Source of the DNA: Dryococelus australis
Lineage: Eukaryota; Arthropoda; Insecta; Phasmatodea; Phasmatidae
DNA length: 64,000 bases
Direction of reading: 5' to 3'
Assembly: GCA_029891345.1 (NCBI GenBank)
Contig: CM057005.1
Location: 67,093,760-67,157,759 of the forward strand
The notes beneath the pieces were generated by a model. That model saw nothing but the letters and a program-made list of their open reading frames with translations, ran no database searches and was not told where the DNA came from. The translations under genes were made by a program, and so were the position numbers. Positions within the stretch are counted from its first letter, which is position 1, and each line of letters starts with the position of its first letter. Shown piece by piece: positions 33,391-40,455 of the stretch.

Positions 33391-33436
33391 GAACACAAAT
33401 AAAAATCAACTGATGTCTAATTATACGACGACGATC
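33391..33436 (+). repeat. Direct copy of the polymerase gene start near the right end
   Basis: GAACACAAATAAAAATCAAC and the following TGATGTCTAAT repeat 22261-22291 exactly and in the same orientation. The next 15 bases (ATACGACGACGATCAT against ATGATGACGACCAT) match imperfectly. The copy lies inside the right terminal repeat boundary but outside it in sequence. Confidence 0.85.
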
Positions 33437-33439
33437 ATT

Positions 33440-33733
33440 TTCTCTTTGAAAAACCGAATAGAATGCATTTGTTTAAGACCACAATCCACCATTCCATGAT
33501 ATACAAAACTTATACCTCCACGATTAATATCGTTTAAAACTTTTTCACCGAAAATCTGAACATATCTGTCTGGTAATGTTACTTTAAAAATATCCAGAAG
33601 TAATTATCACTTTGTATCCATACCGTGCATCATTTATTTCAGCATGGTTTATGGGATAGGACTGCCCAATTGTAAGTTCGGAAAGTTTCTTAAATTGTTT
33701 GGTTCGGTTGAATAGATTTAGCAACTGATCCAT
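33440..33733 (-). pseudogene. Small Polinton-associated protein (fossil)
   Basis: Begins MDQLLNLFNRTKQFKKLSEL, then IGQSYPINHAEINDARYGYK, and further on LPDRYVQIFGEKVL. It resembles, from memory, a short insect protein repeatedly found at the end of Polintons, with a YxIxxAxxxxTxYG and LPxRxxxxL layout. Function unknown; an OB-like nucleic-acid-binding role is speculation. Its start lies at the inner edge of the right terminal repeat, mirroring the polymerase at the left. Confidence 0.6.
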
Positions 33734-33734
33734 C

Positions 33735-33949
33735 TTTATTATATACATTAGTTTATTTTTTACGTTTTCAAATTTTTTAAACCCTTTCTTTGCAACTGCG
33801 CCCAAACACAACTTTTTGAGCCACTTTTTTTGCGCGTATTTTTGCAGATGCACTCAAACGCAAAGTTTAGCTTAACTTTTTTTTCTCTAAAGACTACGAT
33901 CTGACCAAACGCAACTTTTTGAGCCATTTTTTTGCAACTGCTCCCAAAC

Positions 33950-33980
<31 letters not shown>

Positions 33981-34130
33981 GCGATTGTGCCCGAATCGTC
34001 ATTTGACGTTTTGTATCAGAAAATTAAGAGTAATTTTTTTCTGATGGTTTTCTGATGGCTCGAGCATTTAATTTACCGTTGTTTTTCTGATAACATGGGG
34101 CTGTGCTCGAATCGTCATTTTTGTACTACT
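33735..34130 (-). repeat. Polinton right terminal inverted repeat
   Basis: Reverse complement of 21893-22259 with scattered mismatches. It is longer, mainly through a run of more than 20 T at about 33956-33980. It contains the same CAACTTTTTGAGCCACTTTT internal units. Confidence 0.9.
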
Positions 34131-34279
34131 GATACCGCGTTGGCCTTTTACGTAAAGGCAGTCACGAGGTATTCGAAAGACCATCATGGCGACATACTGA
34201 GTTACAGAATACCGTTTCGCCTCGTAAAGGTACTTAAGCGATGAATGCCTTAATATAAAGACAGTGAAACGTTACAGAA

Positions 34280-34430
34280 TAGGGCCCCTGGTAACTTTTA
34301 AGAGAAGTGTGTAGCTGCGCGTTCTAGGTCAAGAAGCGAGAGAGCGATACGGGCGGCACTACCACGCACCCTTAGCGCCTCATTGTTCCTACGAGCAAGG
34401 CGTGCAGTGTTGCCGTCCTGATGTTAACTT
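34280..34430. repeat. Interspersed repeat, family I (5' piece)
   Basis: Contains GGTCAAGAAGCGAGAGAGCG, then GGGCGGCACTACCACGC and GGCGTGCAGTGTTGCCGTC, aligning with 3450-3550 and 61710-62055. Confidence 0.45.
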
Positions 34431-34449
34431 GTGCAAATTAGATCTCTAA

Positions 34450-34948
34450 CAGTGCACATTTTTTCACTTAGAGGCATTAAAAAAAAAAACCGAAAGCACA
34501 ATAAATAATTTTTAGTTATCACAAATAGTTACGTATAGGCCGGTCACGGTAAAATGAGCACTTTTGAAGCCCTAGTTACTTTTTTCCTTTTAACCAATTT
34601 ATATCCTTCCACCACTTGTTAATGTAAATCCTGCCATGTGAGTAACAAACACTGTGTATACATTCACCATACCCAAAACCAAAAGTCCGAGGCCACAATG
34701 AAATGCATTTATTGGTTAATGTGTCTGATGAAACAGCTTCAAAAAGTGCTCACTTTACCGTGAACGACCTATGACACTTTTAATTCGACGTTAAGATATG
34801 GAACTACTTTCCCTCCCATCGTTACGAACTTTATCGGGCTCATATCACTCAGTGCGCCCGTTAAAGCATATGCAGGCATCGGCAGTGACATTTTTCTTAG
34901 GTTCATTTTAAAAGTGCTCACTTTATCGTGAACAGCCTTCATAGGCTG
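34450..34948. mobile_element. MITE family A (copy A14, 5'-truncated) split by a family B insertion
   Basis: The A interior runs from about 34450 (TTAAAAAAAAAAACCGAAAG, then AATAATTTTTAGTTATCACA) to AGTTACG. It is interrupted by B5 and resumes with ACACTTTTAATTCGACGTTA through to TTTATCGTGAACAGCCT. Uninterrupted copies read GTTACCTAACACTTT here, so the insertion point was a TA. Confidence 0.85.
34536..34771. mobile_element. MITE family B (copy B5), nested in family A
   Basis: TAGGCCGGTCACGGTAAAAT at the left, TTACCGTGAACGACCTA at the right. It is preceded by TA (34534-34535) and followed by TG, a mutated TA. It sits exactly at the TA of the host MITE's GTTACCTAACAC. Confidence 0.9.
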
Positions 34949-35154
34949 TTTCGCTCCTGCATTCTTGCGTAATCTATTCACGGAAAGCACACGCGAATGG
35001 GGAACTGTAGCGTGTTCCGAGACAACAAAACAAAGCAGAAAGTTAAAATAGCTTTCAGGAAGCTACCGTGCAACATGCGCGACACAGATTTATCTTCCAT
35101 GACCTGCCCGGTATTTCACGCCGCGTTACAAGATCAAAGATCCTTCACGATAGA

Positions 35155-35379
35155 AGCTGTTCACGGTTAAGTGAGCACTTTTTAAGGCCGTGCTAATTTT
35201 TTCCTTTTTTTTTTTTTAAGCAGATTTTCATCTCCCAGCCCATTTTAAATATAAATATTGCCATGTCACTAATATACACAGTGCATAAGTTTCACCACCA
35301 TCAAAAATTACCGCCTGTGGTTGTGGTTGCAGCTAAATATATTTATTTATAGTTAATTCCTGTTTGCAGTGTTCAGCCT
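35155..35379. mobile_element. MITE family B (copy B6, right end abbreviated)
   Basis: AGCTGTTCACGGTTAAGTGA at the left. The interior matches B1 (GCCATGTCACTAATATACAC, ACCACCATCAAAAATTA). The right end is shortened to CAGTGTTCAGCCTATA. Confidence 0.7.
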
Positions 35380-35985
35380 ATATCATCCCGTGTGCTATCT
35401 GTACAGACGCTCGTCAAATGTCTGCAGAAAGTTACTTCAGCGACAAAAATCCAAACATGACGAATTCAGTTTCATACACCACGGTTTCCGCAATCTGTTG
35501 AGAGCGCTCAACTGTCAAATTTTTTTTCCCATGTTTGAGGGTGATTTCAGTGTTTTTTTTTTTTTTTTTTTTTTTAAGTCAGCAGTAATTCAAACTAAAG
35601 TACCAAAACAACTCAAACATGGCTTATAAAGAATTTTTTTTAACGTGAATGTAAATATTTTGGTATTAAATATTGCGTCAAACAAATTACGGAAAGTTAT
35701 TTAAATAAAGTTTGACTGGACAAAAAAATTTCTTAGAATCATGAAAATGCCATGAAGGAATTTCTTTGAAGTTCGCCTATATCGTAAAACCTGAAATGAA
35801 TGTACAGGGCAGTCTAATCATTAATTTCCAAGAAATTCCCTTGTGATATTCTGGTCACGTAGTCAAGTACGAAGAAATAACTGAAGCAAGAGTATGCATG
35901 GAACTGATAAGTCCATCTTCAGCACATTGAACCCGAAAAAATGTATCCTGCCTCTATACCAGTAATTTCGAAGAGTCTAAGTATA
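35380..35985. other. Unassigned stretch with a T-run
   Basis: A run of about 22 T near 35553-35575. Otherwise no gene or repeat recognised. Confidence 0.4.
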
Positions 35986-36110
35986 TGCTGTTCACGGTAA
36001 AATGAGACCTTTTGAGGCCCCGGTTAATTTTTTTCCTATCAGCCATTCTTATTATTGCCATACCTTTTAAAAATTAAATATAGCCATGTAAGCGACAAAC
36101 ACTGTGCGTG
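35986..36110. mobile_element. MITE family B fragment (B7)
   Basis: GCTGTTCACGGTAAAATGAG, then the family B interior through GCCATGTAAGCGACAAACAC. It is cut off at the GA microsatellite. Confidence 0.7.
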
Positions 36111-36113
<3 letters not shown>

Positions 36114-36170
<57 letters not shown>

Positions 36171-36203
36171 TGCGTGCGTGCGTGTGCGCGTGTGTGTGTG
36201 TGT
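36114..36203 (+). repeat. Compound microsatellite (GA)n (TGCG)n (GT)n
   Basis: About 55 bp of pure GA (36114-36168), then TGCG units, then a GT run ending at 36203. It grew at the point where B7 is cut off. Confidence 0.95.
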
Positions 36204-36329
36204 GGTAAGGGGGTATAGAGCGGGCAAGGGGAGTGTAGGGTTAGACCAGGAGGGTTGAGGAGTCGCTCAGTCCGTGGTTCGAGACCCGTCGAGAGTAATT
36301 AGATGTAATTAAATGTTCATCGCGTTATG

Positions 36330-36413
36330 AGTAACTGCATATGCAGGAAGGAGCAGTAGCATTTTTCTAAGGTTGATTTCTAAAGCGCTCACTTTTATCG
36401 TGAATAGTCTTTA
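36330..36413. mobile_element. MITE family A 3' end fragment
   Basis: TGCATATGCAGGAAGGAGCA, TTCTAAGGTTGATTTC, then CTCACTTTTATCGTGAATAG match the last 80 bp of inverted-orientation family A copies. Confidence 0.65.
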
Positions 36414-36879
36414 TACAGTCGGATGCAGTGATACATTGGAAGCCACTGTACTTGTACATTATTACTATAGACTATTCACGGGTTCTTCGCACTTTTTGAA
36501 TAAAACCTTTGAAAAACCACTACGTGTATGACGTGTTTCTAAATATGTTATTCATCACATGCGTTTTATACCCCTGTTTACATAAAAGTATCCCATCTTT
36601 CATTAAATTGAAGTTTTCCCTATATTTTAATTATAAAATATATTGTTTCATTTATAATAAATGTGAATAAAAACTGAGATAAAACATGTGTTGTAGAGCC
36701 CAGTAAGACATAGTTCTAATGTAAACTATCATTACAACTGAGTGCGCACGAATGCGGTGCGTCGTCGTTTGATGTAATTTTCCAGACATAGTTAAGCTTG
36801 GTTTGCGGGCGAGACGGGGGAATATCCTTGAAGAACAACTTTAGCAGGGCTCCAGAAAAGTGTGAAGTAACCGTGGATG
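36414..36879. other. Unassigned stretch
   Basis: A decayed terminus (ATAGACTATTCACGGG at about 36467) hints at another MITE. Otherwise nothing recognised. Confidence 0.35.
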
Positions 36880-37130
36880 GATTATACTCAGAGTGCGTCA
36901 ATGTGACGTCATCCAAGCTGGGCTCGGTATAGGGACACGACCGACTGCAGGGGCGTGCGTGCGCGGGCAGTGGTGCGGGACCTGGGTGTTGACAGCGATG
37001 GAGAGCGCCCTTGGACCCTGTCGGTGCAGAGCCCGCCCGCAGAGGTCGCAGCCGCGCCACCACATGGCCCGGAAGTTCCTGCTGCCGCCAGGTCTGGCCT
37101 CTTCCCCACCATGCTCTCGTAACTACACAA
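36880..37130. other. GC-rich island, gene content unclear
   Basis: About 250 bp that is much richer in GC and CpG than its surroundings. Several overlapping frames stay open across it on both strands (36893-37399 on +, 36909-37130 on -), as expected for high GC by chance. No motif, start context or splice pattern is convincing. It may be a CpG-island-like promoter or part of a transposon. Confidence 0.3.
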
Positions 37131-37135
37131 TACTA

Positions 37136-37164
37136 GGGCCGTGTCTCAGTTCGCCCACAGAGCG

Positions 37165-37218
<54 letters not shown>

Positions 37219-37785
37219 TTCTGCGTCTCAATTCATCGGGGGGAGAGTGCGAAAAAGCGAGAGCACGAAGTTGTGTACTCGCTGGCGCTCCCTCGCACTC
37301 TCAGACCACGCGCCATATTTGTTTACGTTATTTCCGTGTTCGAATGATGTTATAGCAGCTTTCCGAGCTGAATTCTCGTCGCATTTTACCAATACGTGAA
37401 TAATTTAAACCGTTTTAAACAACGAAATAACTTATGTAACACGTATTTATAAAAATATATACGGATATCTGACAAAGTTTCGTTTTTCTGTCACAAAAAT
37501 AATAATATTTTATGCGCTAATAAATATTCTGGTAGTGTTATAATTATTTGTGAATTATTTTGAACACACGCACATGTTATTTGCAATAGCTACGATTACG
37601 ATTTTAGCTTAACATGATTCCCCGGCTTTCGTCATCGGCCGTCTGCATGACGTCGGAGAGAAACGAGAGTGTGGTTGTCTCAGTTCCACAGAGCGAGAAC
37701 TTGAGAGAGCGCGAAGCAGTGCTCTCGCCAGGATGTGCGAAATAGTACTCTCGAGAGAGAGTATTCTTTGAATAGAGACACGGCC
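37136..37785. mobile_element. Inverted-repeat element, family G, with a CT microsatellite
   Basis: The left end reads GGGCCGTGTCTCAGTTCGCC; the right end, inverted, reads GGCCGTGTCTCTATTC. Both are flanked by TA. The arms are purine/pyrimidine-biased, and the left contains a 44-bp CT run (37169-37212). No transposase. One copy only in this window. Confidence 0.65.
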
Positions 37786-37786
37786 T

Positions 37787-38117
37787 AAGATTTATTCTAC
37801 TCAGGCTAGGAACAGAACGAGATTTCTTATGGGAGAGTTTTGAATAGGGAAAATATCCGCCGCTAGGTGCGCAGTGTTCCAAAATGTAACTTTTAATTAA
37901 AATTTTGATCTACGTGAATTATAAAAGGGAAAGATTTCACTTAGAAACTAAGTTTTTTTTATATTTAATTAATGATAATTGCAATCATCCTATTTTTTAA
38001 CGCAGAAAATACGGAAAATCTAGTACATATGCGACACTAGCGCTTACCTAGCGGCGAAAATTTTCTGTTGCCAGACTTTTAACATCGATCTTCGCTACTT
38101 GTAGTAGAAGTAACCTT
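37787..38117. mobile_element. Inverted-repeat element, family H (copy 2)
   Basis: Starts AAGATTTATTCTACTCAGGC and has CCGCCGCTAGGTGCGCAG in the left arm and CCTAGCGGCGAAAATTTTCT in the right arm, as in copy 1 (17794-18114). Compared with copy 1 the element lies in the opposite orientation. It starts immediately after family G, sharing the TA. Confidence 0.65.
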
Positions 38118-38367
38118 GACAATACTTAAGGCGGACCTTCCGCCGCCGTATTGGATTCTCAGTCTTTCTAGCTTGTTTGTTAAAAAATAAAATAAAATAA
38201 ATCTGTATATTGCTATTGACGTAATAGCTATTGACGTTACTGAACTACAGACGAGAGTTTATGTCAAAATATTAATTTTCGCATATTGTGGTAGAATTAA
38301 TATTGTGACGTAGTAATGAATTTGTTGTTGCCTTGTCTTGTCTGTACTGCAGCGCTAAGGTCGATAT
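38118..38367. other. Unassigned stretch
   Basis: No gene or repeat recognised. Confidence 0.4.
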
Positions 38368-38492
38368 AAACTGTTCACGGTAAAATGAGCACTTTTGAAA
38401 GCCCTGCTTAAGACCTACTTGCATGCCCGGTGTGTATTCTTCCGCCTTATGTAAAATTAACATTGTCATGGCCTCATCACTTTATTCACACC
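38368..38492. mobile_element. MITE family A 5' fragment (A6, inverted orientation)
   Basis: ACTGTTCACGGTAAAATGAG through CTTCCGCCTTATGTAAAATT and CATCACTTTATTCAC, then cut off at about 38492. The rest of the element is missing. Confidence 0.75.
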
Positions 38493-38641
38493 TCTATACC
38501 CATGGGTATCGGGGTACTTTCGGAACTTTTTTTTAAATACCATATATAAGCTAGAAAAAACCAAGAATCCAATGTGGCTTGGGAAGGTTCCCCTTAATAA
38601 GCATGCCAAGTAAAAATTTCAAAAGCCTTGAGGTTGCGTCT

Positions 38642-39176
38642 CAAGCTGGGTTCACAACATCCGTCGTACCCGTCAATCGCCCGTCCGTCAGTCGGTCATC
38701 CGTCTGTTTTTTCCTCCGTGATGTGAAAGCGACTCACAACAATCCGTCGTCCTTCGAGCCTCCTGTCCGGCAAAATTTCAGTGTGACAACTTAAGATCGC
38801 GACCTTTCTTTCGTAGAAGGTATATTTTGATTGGAAATGCATTTAAAGAGAGAAGCATTTTGGATAAATAATATTTTTACTTGATAACATTTTATACTGA
38901 ATTATTGTTTACGTTTTAAACTCCTTAATTTACCACCAAGATAAATAACCACACAACCACCGCCTTGCATTTCATTTCAAAGTGCGTATTCGCGTCTACG
39001 GAATGTCGTCAGAAGGCGGTGGCCCATCCGTTGGTCCGTCGAAAGTAAAAGTTAGAGATATATTTGACAGATTAACGGATAGAAAAAAAAATTGCCCTGC
39101 TATTGGTTGAAGATCACGTGACCGCCTGGCGGACGGGCGACTGACGTATGCGGCGGATGGTTGTGAGGTCATCTTA
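38642..39176. mobile_element. Inverted-repeat element, family F
   Basis: The left arm holds GGTTCACAACATCCGTCGTA then CAATCGCCCGTCCGTCAG. The right arm, inverted, holds CCTCACAACCATCCGCCGCA then CAGTCGCCCGTCCGCCAG. The inverted repeats are thus about 60 bp and rich in CCGTC words. Total about 535 bp. The interior is AT-rich, with ATTGG and CACGTG beside the right arm. No transposase. Confidence 0.75.
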
Positions 39177-40240
39177 ACTATAAGGAAGTATTGCAACGGG
39201 ACATCCCAGCACTGTGATAAGCGTTCTCGGGAAGCATAATTGTCCTCAAATTAGATCTATAAGAGTAAGATAGTATCATGCGCGATGTAAGCCCATTTTC
39301 ACAACTTTTTCTTTGAATGTATTTAATATAATAAAAGTCGAAAGTGATTATTGTACATAATTGTATTTTACCTTTCCTGGACAAAAAAAAAGTCTTATTT
39401 TCAGAACATGTATTTACTGGAATACGCGTTTTTCACAAACAATGATTTTACAGACAATAATTTACTAGGGTGTCCCGTCACGAATATAAAAGTGAAACAG
39501 CCCTTTCTGCCGCCAACTCGAGCTGCACGCACCAGCAAAATGACGGCGCTGCCCAGCAATATTGCACAACACAACGACGTCATCTGATAAGAACCTAGTG
39601 ACTTAACAAGCAGTGGAGTGTGAGGTGTTGCAAGGTAAGCTGGTGCTTGCCCAGTGCTGTACACACTCGGCGCACGCAACAGGAACCAGTAACCAAAGTG
39701 GGGTCATGAGAAACTGAGTGTATTGCGGCCACTCACGAGAGAGCGGCGAGGCACCCGTTACACACGTGATGTGACGTAAACTGCACTACTACGTTTAAGT
39801 GGCTGACGTGTAAACTAACAAGCGAGTATGTATAGCACATAGCAAAACACAGCTTACCTTGAAATATCTCATTACACGCCGCTGCCAGGCGGCAGTTTTG
39901 ACCAATAGGGAATATTTCACAGCATGCAAGGGCCAATCAGATATAAGGTCCACTTGCAGGGACTCACGCAACCAATCAGCAATTTGGTACAAATACATTC
40001 AAAGGCTTCGCCACGTAATTTCACGTATGTGCGATGTGCGTTTGTCTATTCTGCGACCATACTTCAAAAGACCAGGCAGTGTTAGATCTGATCGATTCGT
40101 TATTTAGTAATCTTAGATACGGTAGGTTTCAGTTCGAATGCAATTAAGCCACTTATTGAGCACTCGTAACAACACGTCAAATGTTAACACAAAAAAAATT
40201 AAAACATATTAAGGAAAATGCTATGCTAAAAATAGAGTAA
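39177..40240. other. Unassigned stretch
   Basis: Several open frames of 65-90 codons on both strands around 39350-40100, but they overlap each other and none shows a domain or a clear start. The part at 39480-40020 is less AT-rich. A regulatory or exonic role cannot be excluded. Confidence 0.35.
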
Positions 40241-40321
40241 AGGCTGTTCACAATAAAGTGAGCACTTTTAAGATCAACCTTTGAAAAAAATCACTGCCCT
40301 CACCTGTATATATTTTAAAGG
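40241..40321. mobile_element. MITE family A 5' fragment (A7)
   Basis: AGGCTGTTCACAATAAAGTG and the following family A blocks to TATATATTTTAAAGGG. It is cut off where a family D element begins. Confidence 0.8.
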
Positions 40322-40324
40322 GAA

Positions 40325-40455
40325 AGTAGTAGTGGCATGGGGGTTTCACCCCACTTTTGATTAATCGGATTAACCCTTTGATACCAAAATGGTCAATTTT
40401 AATCCACTCAAAATAATCCTTAATCCTAATCCAATTAAATCGGGTGTGTTTGATC
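40325..40455. mobile_element. Inverted-repeat element, family D (partial copy)
   Basis: GTAGTAGTGGCATGGGGGTT and a GATTAATCGGATTAA block parallel the left arm of the full copy at 48317 (GTAGTAGTGGCGGGCAGG, AAATTGGATTATCG). The right arm is reduced to AATCCAATTAAATCGG. Confidence 0.55.

Larger units (their letters stand above)
21893..34130 (+). mobile_element. Polinton/Maverick, complete in outline, coding parts decayed
   Basis: A 12.2-kb element starting AGTAGTAT and ending GTACTACT. It has terminal inverted repeats of about 367 and 396 bp and a 6-bp target duplication with one mismatch (GATGCC at 21887-21892, GATACC at 34131-34136). These are the family's known features: AG terminus, long inverted repeats, 6-bp duplication. 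Recognisable parts are DNA polymerase B, major and minor capsid proteins, integrase, packaging ATPase, protease, a pX-like peptide and a PLA2-like domain. Polintons usually run 15-20 kb, so this is a compact member. The ends look good, but the genes carry on the order of twenty or more breaks. The two inverted repeats differ at many scattered sites, so it is an ageing but not ancient fossil. Confidence 0.95.

Noticed and set aside
36039-36258. Open frames with (RE)n and (SL)n peptides
   Set aside because: Pure translation of the GA/CT microsatellite at 36114-36168.
36893-37399. Open frame of 168 codons
   Set aside because: It crosses a CpG-rich block, the end of family G and a CT microsatellite, and the serine/leucine tract is the repeat. 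No protein features.
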